Source: Durusdinium trenchii (Eukaryota; Sar; Dinophyceae; Suessiales; Symbiodiniaceae). Taken from it: 64,000 nucleotides of DNA. How positions within the stretch are numbered: position 1 is the first letter of the stretch; each line of letters opens with the position of its first letter. The notes under the pieces are model-generated. The model was not told the DNA's origin. It saw only the letters and a list, made by a program, of their open reading frames with translations, and did not search any database. Shown here piece after piece: positions 41,550 through 54,422 of this stretch. The position numbers and the translations under genes were made by a program. The stretch covers positions 705,696-769,695 of the forward strand of contig CAXAMN010023740.1 in NCBI GenBank assembly GCA_963970005.1, read 5' to 3'.

Positions 41550-42345
41550 CCACAACAACAACAAGGTACAAACAAAAAGTGCAACCCCGTTACACCACAT
41601 CTTCTTTCTTTTTCTCTACAAGGGGGTAGAAACAAATTCTGCAACCCCGTCGTTGTTTTTTGACCCCCCCCCAAAAAAACAACCAGACAACAAGCACTTT
41701 ACTGCTACTACTACTAGTGGTACTAGTGCTACTAATATTAGTGGTAGACACCCCCCACCCCGAGACGTGTGGACAGTGCGCGGGGCGTGCGCGGAGGCGG
41801 AGGGGGTGGAAACCCGGTTCTCAATCTATGCACTGAAAATCCGTTTTTTCTTGGAGACTCCTGGAAGTTTTTGGATTCCAATGGAACAATATGGTCGATT
41901 TAAACGCCTTCTTAGGGTCTATAAAACTCCTCTGAGGGTCATGCTACTGGTGATGCTTATTGTAACTGGTTAAGTAAGCCCTGTAAAACTTCTACTTAGA
42001 ACCTCTACCACATCCTAGAAACAAAAACTGCAACCCCGTGGTTGTTTTTTGGACCCCCCGTTCCAAAAGATGTTGTTGTCTCTACCCCCCCCCCCAAGAA
42101 ACAAAATCTGCAACCCCGTTGTTGTTTTTTGACCCCCCCCCCAAAACAACACAACAAAAAACAAGAAGTAGACCAACCAAGACTTGAGTACCACAACGAC
42201 AAGAAGTCCAGCTACTAACATCTCTCCAAACCTTCGACCCTATCCCTAACAGAATCCCATTGAAATCCCTGGCTTGCAACATGTGACAACTATGTTGGGC
42301 CGCTGTTTTCGTCTCTACCAACAACAACAACAACAACAACACACC
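41550..42345. repeat. cluster of CAACCCCGTTGTTGTTTTTTG/poly-C repeats with CAA runs
   Basis: At least four copies of a unit GAAACAAAATCTGCAACCCC GTTGTTGTTTTTTGA followed by a poly-C run, at about 41560, 41631, 42020 and 42098. (CAA)n tracts accompany them near 41540-41575 and 42317-42342. Unit spacing is irregular. No coding potential; they may be remnants of a short interspersed element. Confidence 0.8.
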
Positions 42346-42590
42346 CACCCCTGCCAACAGAAGCTCAGTTCAACCCAACCTTAAGTGTTTGATATGGTTT
42401 GTTTCGCAAGGTCTTGGGGCTCAGTTGTTCTATCCAAGCACCTTGCCACCCTACAATCCTGGGTAGGGACCCAACCTCATCTCAAGTAGTAGCCAAGCTA
42501 GTTCTTAGATGATTGGTAGATAGACACTTCATGATACTTGTGTGAACGTACGTTTAACAAAAATACACCTAACCAGCACAGGAGCCAAAA

Positions 42591-45500
42591 ATGCCTGCCG
42601 AGCTGCCACGTCTCCTGGGTGAGGCCGTCATCTCAATAGGATTCTCCGGCGCGGGACTTCGAATGGTCAACCCCAATCCGAGACGGGTTTTAAACCATAT
42701 TATGATGGAACATAATTCCATGCGTCCTATAAGGTTGTTTGAAAATGAGTCACCACGAAGTGTGTGTGTGTGTGTGTGTTCAAACATTTGTTGCATCGGA
42801 TGGCCGAGCAAATCATGAGAGGTGCCTGTCTCGCCCGACCCTATCGACACTAGCATCTCCCTCCACAGGATCCTGAGACTCCCAAGGCGCCCAAGCGTGT
42901 GTCGCTGGGCGGGGAAGAGACGCTGGAGGGCGGCAAGTCGCCACGCTCCGAGGTGCGGTGCGCGATCTGCCAAAGTTGCAAAGATTCATGACTAACCTAG
43001 ACTCATACCCATGTTCAAACATGTTTATTTCCATGTTGTACACACTTTGCGACATGGAGAATCTTTTTTATGCCCTGAGACAACATTTGAATCCCTGGAT
43101 CTGTTCAATTCGGCAAAAACACTTTCACCCCTTTTGGTGAACTGTGTGATGGTAGAGATCGACCAGAAAAAAAGATAAGAAATACTCCCTCAGCCGACGT
43201 CCTGTGTCGCCCGTGTCGCCGCAGTCTGAGTCCCCGGTGAAGCTCGGGCAGTTGCCCAAGGTGGGACCTCATGGGGCTTCCTTCACGTCAGATGGGATTG
43301 TCACGGATTGCTAACGACTGTCTATTTGATTCTATTTGAGTGTGTGAGTTTAGTGGGAGCCCCCAGCCAATGGTATCTAGTATTCTTCGGTTGAAATGGG
43401 GGTTCTCCGATATTCAATATATTGCATCTTATGCACCGATCTCGTCGCAACGAGGATGGCAGGTCGGCTTTGCCAAGGAATCAAGTGTTCGATGAACGAA
43501 GCGTCGATGAACGAAGCTGGCCCTGAAGCTCTGGCTAGGCATGCCTCAGGAAAAGCAGACCTTCCAGCCGGGGCGCTTTCGCCCGGGGGGTTGGAGGAGG
43601 AGAGGTGAGGAATTAAGCAACAATTCCAGCTCCCGTGACTTGACGATCTCACCCGCTTCTTGCAACTTGTGAAGAAAAAGAAATAGAAAAGAACATCATG
43701 ACCATAATGTATAGTCGACCTGACCCTATCAACATCACACCTCCATCTGCTGCTTTCCGGCATTCCCTCCTTCTTCGCCTGCGGTCGCCCGGCCCGTCGA
43801 CCGAGGCCCGTCAGGTCGCTCTTCAGATCCCGTCATGGCAAAGCTTGAAGAATTATGTGCAACACTCAGACACTCAGATGGTCATCCCATCAGACGGCTC
43901 ACAGAGATCCAACGAGCATGTCATTGCTATTTTTTGGGGGGTCACATGTCAGACGTGTCGTCATCCTATCATTTGATGGATTCGAGGACACAAGTGCCAC
44001 CGCAATACCACTTTGGGAACAAATGTAGGCTGGCATGTTGTCATCAAATGATTTCAGATGCTTCAGATATGTTGGCTTTTGAACTCCTGGGGGTTTAGGA
44101 TATAGTCAACCTTGAGGCCTTTGGAATTACGACAGCAACTTCTGAGGCGATGCGCAGCAACAGATGTCCAGAAGGCGAGTTGAGGGAGCTCTCGACCGCC
44201 CCAAATGCCGAGGTCTTCCTTGTCTCAGGTGGTGCAGGATGTTTTCCAGGTGGTTTGGTCATTTTGACATATGTTGAATACCCACGTGTTTGTGATGTTT
44301 GTGTCATGTGCAGAAGACGAAAACGGGCCAAGATGTTCAAATTGATTTCGGACCAAACCGGCAGTGATCTGTCCTTTCTTCACTCGTTGTCTCAGTCCCA
44401 GTCCGGACGAACTCACCTGCAGGCAAACCTCCATGTATGCCGATTTGCTGCAAAAATACGTCCACACCTCGGAGGGGTCGAGCTGGAGCTCAACGTGTTG
44501 CGGACCTCAAGAAGTGGTGCGGTGCAACTGCGCGAATCGCACGGTTTTTCTTTACAAAAAGCTGTTTGGGTTGGCTTCCTGAATAACCTCAGCTCAGCAT
44601 GAAGACATACTAGTTCGTATATTGTATATGTTTATATACATATGCATTTGTTGTTGCTGTTTCGTTGCTCTCTTGAGTTCTCTCACTGGCGTTTTGTGAG
44701 GGCGAGCTGGCAGAGCAAATCTACAGCACGCAAGGGCAAATCGGGCAGGCGTGAACTGAAAACACAAGTAGCAAGAAGCTACTAGGAACAAAGGGCATCG
44801 CTGCTAGGAACAAGGACGCTACTAGGGGCTCCTGGCCTTACTACAGTACTAGGAACAAGGACGCTACTAGTACAGTTTTGGTTGTCCCAAAAACACAACA
44901 AAGGCTGCCCTCAATTAGTTATTTCTTTCAATTGACGGGAGGGGCCCCCCTAGACCACCATCTAACGTAGGGGACATTTTTGGGGGGGTCTGAAGCTTGG
45001 CAGAGACATTCAGGGCCCATGACGGCGTCGCTGCATTCAGGGCCCGTGCGCGTGGTTTGTCGCAGAGTTGCATCTCCCAAGACACAGAGACCGGAGCTCC
45101 TCCCGTCTATGCACCGTTTTTGGGCATGTGGCTGGCCCGCAAGTTGCAAGTAAAGTCAAAGGTTAGAAGGCTGGTGTTTTCTCCCATCGCACAAGAAAAC
45201 TGGGTCGATAAGTTGGTTGCTCATGTCACAAGTTTTTCCTACGTAAGAGACGGTTACCACTCCCCAGCACCATGCATTGTGCTTCTCAGATCACGGCGAC
45301 TCTTTCGCAGATGGAGGTGGGAGACAGATGTGGAAGCATTGAGAGGTATAAGCCAACATAGTTCTTAATGCTTCATACACATGTTCTGGGGGTGTATGTG
45401 TTTAAAGCAAAAGTAAAATCAACGTAATGATAGAGTATATAAGAGATGATTATTTTATTGATGACAATAATGATGATGATTATGATGCTCAATGATAATA

Positions 45501-46048
45501 ACATGTATGTATATATATATACATATTTATAGATATGCAGCGGTAAGCATTGGTATCCCCAACACGTGAGCTATAGCGAGACCTAGATGTTGCAGCAGGG
45601 ATGAGTAGTGACGAATCCACACAGCTGCTGTCTACCATGGAAGGACCTGAGACGGTTTTCACAAATCACCGCACGCCAGGCATGTCATGCCCCTGTCACC
45701 ACTGACACCAGCGAGCATGTCTTGCACTAGAGACCGGTGGGTGCATTTGAACAAAATACAGGAATGGCCTTCTTTCCATCAGAGCACGAGGAGCATTGGG
45801 CTAGAAGATGTATACAAATCAGGCATGTGAGTCCAGAGTAAAAATCAAAGCACTAGATTTACCGAGCAAGATCTTGATGATTTTGTTTCAATCGGCGCTT
45901 TTAGACCGACAGATGCCCCCCTGGTCGTCCTCCGGATTCGCGCGCTGCCGTGGATTCCCTGCGGGCGATAACCGAGCAGGCGGTCCCGTCAGGATTCAGG
46001 TCCCGACGAAGGGGACCCTTGAAAGGCCAAGCCTTCAGCAAAGCTGAG
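42591..46048 (+). CDS. possible multi-exon gene of unknown function
   Basis: Four segments have matching AG acceptors and GT or GC donors, whole-codon length and good composition: 42869-42952 (DPETPKAPKRVSLGG...), 43225-43260 (SESPVKLGQLPK), 44117-44212 (AFGITTATSEAMRS...) and 45905-46048 (48 codons, basic, including AAVDSLRAITEQAVPSGF). A possible start is MPAELPRLLG at 42591. A Ser/Pro/Glu-rich, probably disordered protein would result. All are phase 0, so they could join directly. No domain was recognised, and they may belong to more than one gene. Confidence 0.4.
44764..44878. repeat. ACTAGTA-type dispersed repeat cluster
   Basis: Alternating AGCTACTAGGAACAAAGGGC and ACGCTACTAGGGGCTCCTGG units, both forms of the family in one cluster. 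Confidence 0.8.
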
Positions 46049-46258
46049 GCACATCGCATGGAACGGAGAGGTTCTACCATGTCCACTTGGTGAGGATTTA
46101 AAGGTCTCAGAAAGTCATTGAGAAGAGAGAACTTCTGTCACATAGACACTGGAGGAGACTATCAGCGTTGGCAATGGAAGTCTCGCAGTTCAGATTCTCC
46201 AGTGCCATTGCGATGCAGTGCCATGTTTAGGTACATATAGTATCCTCTGTTAAAATTT

Positions 46259-46360
46259 CTCTACAAATTTGGTCCACCCCGGTCTTGACAATGGCCATTT
46301 TGTAGAGAACATATTGATTTTCTACAAAATCAGTGACCTGGGTGGACCTGATTTGTAGAG
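46259..46360. repeat. MITE-like nested inverted repeat
   Basis: Outer arms 46259-46284 and 46335-46360 pair at about 23 of 26 positions (CTCTACAAAT...GGTCCACCC). A second inverted repeat, ATTTTGTAGAGA against TTCTACAAAAT, lies inside. About 102 bp in total, folding into a long hairpin with no ORF, like a miniature inverted-repeat element. No clear target duplication. Confidence 0.75.
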
Positions 46361-49300
46361 TTTTCTGGGTCATTCTTGAGCATGTTGGCAAAAGCATGCT
46401 TTGCAAGGCAGGTTGCGCTTTACAGAAAAGACCATATTTTATGCATTTGTCCATTGACTCGAGCATGTGCACCCACCCACTTGCTGTCAACCACTTGTAT
46501 TTCTTTCAGTCAAGGAACCTTGGTTCACTCTCTGTCCTTCGTGGTCAACTTCCTCTTGAGCTGCTTTGTCGACCTGTCAGTGAAATGGAAAAATAACATT
46601 AGTTTTCCCCTGACCTGCCCAAATTTTGTGCGTCAACGAAATTAAACCAAGCTGAGCTCACTCTTTGATTCATTTGAGGCTGGAACTCCATGGTCGACAG
46701 TAAGTGCGTAGGCTTTGCAAGGTCATGAGAAAATAAACCCATGTAGGTCAGAACGGTGAGAACCACAAACCTAAGGACTACTCCTGCACATGTCCAAGGA
46801 TTCGATTTTTCTCAAGAAGCTGCACGGGAGCCTCTACGGTCCCTGATTTTATTTAAAGAACTTGTGTGGGAGGTGGGGAGAAAGGGTGACTCCTGAACAT
46901 TGCCAAAGGATCCAAATGTTTTGATATTCTCAAACCCTTCACCCTGCCCATTGCAGGATGGATGGAAGTCTCTAGGGTCCCTACGTTTATAGGGATTGTA
47001 TAGGCGCTGTGTGGGCAAATGGGTACGGTAAATCCTTATCGATCAACGTGAATGGTTGGTTAGGAAGGGACACATTGAGATGTGAAACATAAAGTGTAGC
47101 TAATCTTGATTGCATTTTGGCTCAAAAATTGGGACTCACTGTTTTTCTCCTTTCCCACCCACTACCGCCCTTGACACCCTCTGCGGGTACTAGGGTTTGG
47201 GTTTCTTGTATCTACCTTTATAGGGTGATCAGGCAAGTTCATCAAAGATGACTTAGCCAGCTAGTCTGTGTGTTTTCCAACCACGACTGAAACCCAGTGT
47301 TATGTTAAAACACTGATGTTCAATGTTGGAGGTTGAAAGGTCTGCGAACCTTCACCCAAACAGGTCCTAGTACAGGGCGATGATCTTCGTCTGAAGGAGA
47401 CATCGAACAAGAAGTCGGCGTCCAAAGCATGCCCATGCATGCCCAATGCATGGAACTCCCCCAAGCTGCTCAAATTCACCAATCACTACCATGCTCATTC
47501 TCCAAGTGCACAATCTTAGAGAATGGAGGTCGTGGTCCTTGATAATATAGAGATATGTGGTGATACAGAAGACCCAGGCCCTTGATTTTGTAAAGGATAT
47601 TGATTTACTTCGACGCTTGCCTCGATATTTTTTTAATACAAATGTATCGCCTGCAAGCTAGGCACATTGCGCCCAAATGTTGAATATGCATCATCCACCC
47701 TGTCTTGTATGATGATTGGGCTGGCTGCTCCACAATGATGAACACGTCGCGACAAAGCTCCAGCAAAATGCGGATCACCGTCACCTCACTGTTTCGTAAA
47801 AGGCTATAGCTGTTCTTTTTTGCGGTTTTTTTTTGTTTGTTCATTTCGGTTGCTTGTGTTTGCTCTCCAAAATTTCAGCCCGTCTACAAAGTTGCGCCAA
47901 ATCAAATTGGCACGTGTGGGAAATGCATCAAAGGGTTGTTTTTATAGGATTGCACTTTTCTGAGAAAAATCTGTGAGCCCACTTGGGCAGACCCCAACAC
48001 AATATTGTAGACTTAGGATTTCTATCTTGGGGGGCGTGATTTTACAGATGGATTTATTGATCTTGACCGGGGGGAGGCATTTGTAGATATATAATATAGT
48101 ATAATATATAATATGCACCACAGGTGCACAGATACGTATTAAGAGATCCAAGAGATTTCATATATACGATATTTAGTCACCACCCTTTGTGACATCTGGA
48201 AATGATACAAGAAAACAAGCATGTCAAATGTGTCAAAAAACATTCAAACGTTGAGATTCCGCAACGTGCGGTGTTTCTTAATGTTTGGTTAGGTGCGGCA
48301 AGGGTCAATTCTGTGTAAATGAGACAGTTTTTACGACACGGTAGAGCCTGTAGACACAATACTGCAAGGACCAAATGCAGAATGCACAGTCTCTTTTTTC
48401 TCTATGCATCGCTTGCACTCTCCTGGGACACATGCGCCCTGAGATTGCTATTGGTTCCCCCCGACCGTGGGAGGAAAGTAAAAAGTTGAGAGGGACCTTG
48501 CTGGAATTTAGGGAATATTTGGCTCGCGGCATGTCCCACGTCTATACAACTGACTGCATGATGGTTGGAATGTGTTTGTTGTGCAGACTGTAGAAGCTGC
48601 CTTTCCTCAATGCCGCTTGGCTCTTTGTCTCCGAATGGGGCAGCTAAAGCTTGATGTAGAGTCATGTCAAGGTAGCGTGAGGACTCCGTCATCTCTAATC
48701 TAGATGTTCACTCCAGTATACTGTCCTTACCTGCATTCTATTGTGAAGCTTGAAATTGCTTGGCTCAAAAGACATCGAAAGCTATTTATAGCAACAACTT
48801 TTAGTGCCGCACGAATTCCTCTATATAGACCTGCATAATCGATTCCTTTCAGCCACCCTTACAGCATGCCTGAAAGATTGCGCAGCCTGCAGAACCATCC
48901 ACAAAAGACCGAAAGCTTATTCAGCCACTGTCAAAGCTTCGGTGAGAGGCTGAGAAGATCCCAAGTTCCAAGGCAACAAAGAAGGCTCCATGGTGGTACT
49001 CATCACCTTGGTCATGTCTTTCTTCAGCCAACCGGTTTCATCTCCTTCCCCACCAAGCTCAAAGCTTTATTGAGTCCTTTGCAGTGTGCTGCCTCTTTGC
49101 CGGGATGGGACCATCAGGTCAGCGGCGGGGTGGAGGATGATGAGGGGCGAAGAAAGAACAAAGTTGCACGATGCGACGATGCGGGGATTGGATTGTTTTC
49201 AGGCAAGGCCGAAGGGCCTGCCCGCCTGCCCAACATGAGTTTGTCAGCCGTCTCGTGAATCGTTTTGCCGTTGGTTGCTCCGAACAGAACCTTCTCCTTT

Positions 49301-50395
49301 GCAGACCTGATGGCTCGTTCCGTTTTAGAGACCTTGTTGCCTTCGCTGGCTAAGTAGAGCTAACGAGCTGCTTGGGCCGCCCAGACGTTTTGAGTTGAAT
49401 GGATGTTGTCGGAGATCATTTGGTGTGTTAATTTCAGTTGGTTAGTTAGTTAGTTCGTTACTTTGTTTGTTTGTGTGTTTGTTTGCTTATCAATCAGTCA
49501 GTCAGCCAGCTAGTTAGTTGGTTAGGTAGCTACAAAGTTAGATTGGTAATTCATTAGTTAAAAAAAGCAAGCTTCTCAAATTTGACATCATCGTTCAGGG
49601 CTTGCCTTTGCTGTGGCGGCCACAGTAGAAAGCTCAGCTCATGTTTCTTGGCTCTTTCCTTTCAAGCATGTGTTCGACTCCGGTTCAGGAAAGGGTACCT
49701 CTTCATGTTTAACCTTCATTTGTGGGGTTTTGTGTCATATATATATATATATCCCTGAGAGGCCAAATGCAGATTCCTTTAGATTCTTTTCGGCCAAGCC
49801 ATGAGGTGCCACAGCTTTGCATGGCGCCACCACCCGAGTTCCCGGAGCGCCTTTTCTTTCCCCGTTCCGCTTCACGTCGATACACGTCATTCCCCATGTG
49901 GTGCACGATGGGCGCCAGTGGCTAGGCAAAAGCAAGCGTTTTTGCATCACCTGAGTCAAAAAACCATTGTCAAGGACCTTCGCACAGATGTCTGATTAAA
50001 AGCGAAGCACGAAGCTGCGAAGCACTGGCTTCTTTTCTTCATACAGATGTCAACACCGTTTGTGCACTTGTTCAACCTGGATGGATGTGAAGGACCTTTC
50101 TTGCCCACCCTGGCTTGGGGTGCCCAGCCGGGACAAAGCATGTCCAGGACAGCTTTGTCAAGGCAGTGAAAGAATATTTGGATGATAGTGACCATAGAGA
50201 TGCAGTTTGAGGATGTTCCAAAATAATATTGTATTTGTTCGAGTGAAAGGTGAATCTCATGCAGCGTGTCTGCCAAAATTTCAGTCACACCCTCCAATCT
50301 GCTATGTCTTTGAGCGCAGAGCCCGCTCAGTTCGCCCGCTGAGGTGGTATCCTCCAAAGAAGCCCAAAAGTCCGATGCTTGGAGCTCAGCATTCT

Positions 50396-50522
50396 GTAGA
50401 TGCGTTGCTCGTAGCGATCCCCTTTGTGCGTAGTAGCGAACATTGCTCCTAGTGAGGCCAGGAGCCCCTAGTTGCCTCCTTGTTCCTAGAAGCGATGCCC
50501 TTTGTTCCTAGTAGCTTCTTGA
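50396..50522. repeat. ACTAGTA-type dispersed repeat cluster
   Basis: Degenerate copies (CCAGGAGCCCCTAGTTGCC, GATGCCCTTTGTTCCTAGTA) in the same orientation as 8308. Confidence 0.7.
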
Positions 50523-52933
50523 GTGTCAAACATCTTGAAACCAAAAGAGCCGCGCCACTTGCCTCGCTGCTCGCGCCAAGGGAGTACAACGGGTTGAGTG
50601 ATATGAAGCCGGCGTGTTGCTTGACGGAAGGGCAGTGATTTCAACGAAAGCTTGCTTTGGCACCCACAGGCCATGCAAGAGTCATGCAAGTTGTACATGT
50701 TTTGCAACAGTCAATTAGGATAATATGTCCACCTGACTGTAGTGCTTACAAGTGTAGGAGCTCTAAAATGACCCACAAACCCTGTCCTCTGAGCTTTTGA
50801 GGCTTCGATCATCCAAGACTGAAAGGCAGAGCTTCAAGAGGGTGGCTTATATTGGTTATTACATGTTATTGCCTACAAGTCTCAGAGGAGACGGCAAGCC
50901 TCGCGACGGCAAGCCATTTCTTTCCACTCAACCGAGGCTTCAAGATGAACGGAGGTGGGGACCACCGACGGTCACCGGTCACCCGATTGGAACGGTGTAG
51001 ACGGTTCTTCGCGGGATCACCTGAATTGATGTGTTAGACGACATACAGCATAGATAGAAGTAAAAGGACATCATGCGTGTAAGTAGATCCGAACATCCCA
51101 CCTAATCCCAACCTGGGATCCTTTGATGTTGGTTTCATGATGGTTGAAGATACTAGGCCCTTAGGCATTGAGAGATAGAACTCGCCATTCCAAATAACAC
51201 GTCGGATGATCCGAATAATACGTCGGTCGATCCATCCTCCTCGCCATCAGGTGATCATCGGCCACACTCGGTCTATGTGATCGGTGATTGGGGCGGTGTG
51301 CTCTACGGTCTGGAAGCCGATCTGAGTCCATCAGGGAGGAAATCTTGTGTCAGACATCATAGACCACACAACCTCACCTCAACAGGCAAAAACTATTCAA
51401 CCCATGATGTTGCATCTAAAACTAGCCAACCCAGGCAGTTGCCCTCTTCAGAGGGACCCAAATCGATGATGCAGGACCTGGTCCGTTTCCAGCCCTCTTA
51501 CGGCAAGCGGGAGTAATTCGACAACAGTGGCTACTGCTTGCATGCTGCGGAGGTCTTCAAACGGATGATGAGTTCTTCAAGACACATTTGGAAGCAAGGA
51601 AGGGAACTCAATGTCTTTCAAGTTCCTCCTTAAAAGGGCTACTGCAGGTCCTTACGAACCTGATTCGATCGCGAAGGTTTCTTCAAGGAAGCTGTCAGGC
51701 CATACTTGTATTAGTAGTTTCCCGCTGAGAGTGTATCTCAGGTGGCTCTTGGGTTGCACCGGCAGACCATCGGTCGATGAAGTTCAAGGCGCTGAAGAAG
51801 TTTTCCGCCTGGGAATCTAGAACAGCATTGAACAATGTTGAGCAGCTAGGGCCAGGGCATTTACTGTAGGTTTGTTGAAGATATTTCAAGATTGTCAAGC
51901 ATATTTTCTGAGTGGTTCACACGGATTAATATGAAAACGACGGAAGAGCGCCCCACCCGGGGTGAAGGAAGAAACATGAGGATACGACAATATCATGACC
52001 AGATGGACATGAGAAAAAACATCATGACCAGATCAATCCAGACTTCCCGCTTGGAGGCACATCATCGAGCCTTTGTCAAAGGCGCTGGAGGCCTAGTTGA
52101 CCATTCGGAGGCCTTTTCCTCCGAATCAATCCGTGGTCTCCACGTCCACTGTTGGAGGAGGATGAGTAGGTGTTCAATGCCACCAGCTTTAAAGAAACTT
52201 TGGTGTCACAGCTTGATCACTGTTCAAGAGGCAAACATGGATCACTCTATGTGCAGCGTTGCAGTGAACAGATGCAGCCGGGTCAATAGAAGGATTGCCA
52301 TCTTATTTTTGGGATGCAGCTGGACTGTGACTGGTTGATTGAAAGAATAAAGGGATCAGGTTAAAATCAGGTTGGTACGACACAAACTCCACTTTCAGTT
52401 CCAAATCCAGATTCAAACAGGGACACCTCGACAGCCCATTTATGACGTAAAGGAGGAGGTATCATGTTGTATTTACGTATTGGAGTATTGAATTGTTTGA
52501 CATGTTTTGCCGCGCGGTTTCGCTGATATCGTTTACACACCTTCTAGCATCTAAGACGGCCTTGGGAAACTGCTTTTGGGCTTGCTGGTGGCTGCCTGGT
52601 AAGACCCTGCCAGGACACGTGAAAGAATACTTGTCGCGTGCATCGATATAGACTATATAAACAATAGACAAAGAGATATGACAATAGACACGGATTAAAA
52701 AAACAAACTGTAGGAATCAGTTGTGTCCAAAACTAAGGCCGATGATGTGGCGCAGAGGAAGGCGTCTTCGGTGGGTCTTCCGGTGGCGTCACGACCCGAT
52801 GGGATCAGCGGTCATTCTGTTTGGTCACGCTTTGCATGGCGCTCTATATGGGCTATCCAGAATATCTATGTATTCAGCAGCGTTGTGCTGGCGCATGCTG
52901 GGGTTCTCGCATGTCCAAATCTTGCGGCAACAG

Positions 52934-53014
52934 GTTGCCCAGGCAATGATGGAGCATGCGGACCCAAGCTCAGTAGAATCGGTGGAAGTTGAAGCACTGA
53001 TTGCTGACTGGAAG
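52934..53014 (+). CDS. possible 27-codon exon of unknown gene
   Basis: VAQAMMEHADPSSVESVEVE followed by ALIADWK, bounded by GGCAACAG and GTGCTG, phase 0. Acidic, helical, good codon composition. An upstream open stretch (52736-52930) could hold an earlier exon. No family recognised. Confidence 0.45.
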
Positions 53015-53525
53015 GTGCTGGAGCCAATTTACTCCTTTTGTCCAAGTATTGCACGCCAAGAGGAGTTGGCATTTGTTTGTGTACACCTTTGATCTTGCCG
53101 CAGCTCGATTCCAAAGCACATCGGATTAGCAAAAAGTCCAGCCAGAGAGAGAGAGAGAGAGACACAGAGACACCGACCCCTTTGCAGGGGGCCAAAGGAA
53201 AGCACAGGCAGAACAACAAATAAATATTACATAAATAGTGGTGGACGGTGGACGTACGTATTCTGGCATTTAGACTGCGCAAGAAATAGAGAGGGTCTCT
53301 CACTTGACATTGGTACGGAGTTGGCCGGCCGTCATTTGCCAGAGCGATGGCAATCAAACCCATCACGGGCCAGGCAAAACACTCGATTGTTCGTGTTGTC
53401 ATGGCTCTTGTGGTTTTGATGATTGCAAACAGATCCTGTCAGTTGGTGCCGTGGTCAGATCTCGTAGAGGGATCGTTTTCTCTAGTGTCAGAATCATGCT
53501 CAAAGGATGTCTTTGTATAGTACCA
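53015..53525. other. flank between possible exon and element 2
   Basis: Contains an (AG)n run near 53146-53162 and no recognised gene. The copia element begins after the target duplication at 53526. Confidence 0.5.
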
Positions 53526-53531
53526 AGATGG
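53526..53531. repeat. target-site duplication of element 2, left copy
   Basis: AGATGG immediately left of the LTR, identical to 63147-63152 immediately right of the other LTR. This fixes both element ends. Confidence 0.85.
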
Positions 53532-53730
53532 TATGCGGACAATTGGGGGATCGACCAACCCAAACGCAAACCCTCAAAAGAAAGCGAAGCGAGCACAGCA
53601 AAGCAAATGCAGCCGAATCGGGCTTTTCGCGCGCGATTCGCGCACATGTGGCTGCGGGGTTCAACACCTAGTAGCGAGCGGCTTGAATGTCACGACAAGC
53701 AACCAACACACGCGAACCATCTTTCTTCAC
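53532..53730 (-). repeat. 3' LTR of element 2
   Basis: 199 bp. On the + strand it starts TATGCGGACAATTGGGGGAT and ends CTTTCTTCAC. Aligns to 62967-63146 with about ten substitutions and several indels (for example an extra 19 bp near 53586). Ends in TTCAC like the LTR of element 1. Confidence 0.9.
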
Positions 53731-53734
53731 TTTG

Positions 53735-54422
53735 GGGGGAGAAAGTGTTGGCGTGACGTGCCGTTGCATTCGGGCATTCCGTCGTTCTCGCTGAGCACAT
53801 CTCAAAGCAGCACGATGATTCTCCAACCTTTGGTCTTCAGGAGTTTCCTTCAAGGAGATCGTGCCACCCTGCTTAAAATTCACAAACCATTCCCCAGACA
53901 TTTGCTTTGTCAATTCCCCATGCAATGCCCATCAAAGCTGATTCTATCAGCTGTTTGGCTGCCAAGATGTCGATCATTGTTTGTCTCTCCGAGGTCATGT
54001 GTCCGGTGCGAAGCAGGTGATCGTACAATGCCTTTGCGTCCATCACCAACCTCCCAGGCACCTTCAAAGACTCCTTCCATTCGTTGGTCATGGAAGGAGG
54101 ACAAAACCACAAGGCCTTGCAAAGGAGTCGGAGGTACAGCTGCCCACCAGCTGCTGCACTCAAAGCGTTCCCTTCTGCAGCTAAACTGGACTTGACAACT
54201 CTGGAGATCTTGCTGCTCTTGAAGAGAACGATGTTTGCACGAGATGGCCCTGACAATGCAGCTTCTGTGGAAATGAAATGCACATGGCCAAGCTGGGCTC
54301 GAGAGCTGGAACGGCTTTTCCCCGATGGGCCTGTCAGGTGGCTTTGTCGTTTGACACGCCGGACATTCAAAGGTCGTTGCATCCTCCAAGACATGTTTGG
54401 GAGCACCACTCAACTTCAACAT
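53735..54422 (-). CDS. element 2: integrase zinc region fused to RNase H and C-terminus (internal deletion)
   Basis: Starts with the copia pre-integrase pattern (ATTFECPACQTTK, the CX2C pair). Within about 40 codons it passes into RNase H: VVKSSLAAEGNAL (catalytic Glu), VMDAKALYDHL (Asp), MTSERQTMIDILAAK. The final part, LTKQMSGEWFVNFKQGG, is one frame away (53668-53925), so a frameshift separates it. About 700 codons of integrase core and reverse transcriptase seen in element 1 are absent, with the junction near 54310. Non-functional by itself. Confidence 0.75.

Larger units (their letters stand above)
36874..42590. other. largely gene-free, repeat-bearing stretch
   Basis: No conserved exon recognised. 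It contains a 173-bp tandem duplication (37676-38030), a spliced-leader-like sequence near 39312, a (TA)n run near 40004 and poly-C/GTT repeats (41550-42350). Some open frames look weakly coding: 37268-37540 is open in three frames, and 39509-39748 starts MEERILSGTDRTQ directly after CACCAG. None has family support. Confidence 0.45.
46049..52933. other. gene-poor stretch
   Basis: Open frames such as 48866-49258 and 50797-51037 show no conserved motif. The region holds a nested inverted repeat (46259-46360), a spliced-leader-like site near 47111 (GCATTTTGGCTCAAA), GTTA/GTTT-rich sequence (49438-49520), a (TA)n run near 49738 and an ACTAGTA cluster (50396-50520). Confidence 0.45.
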
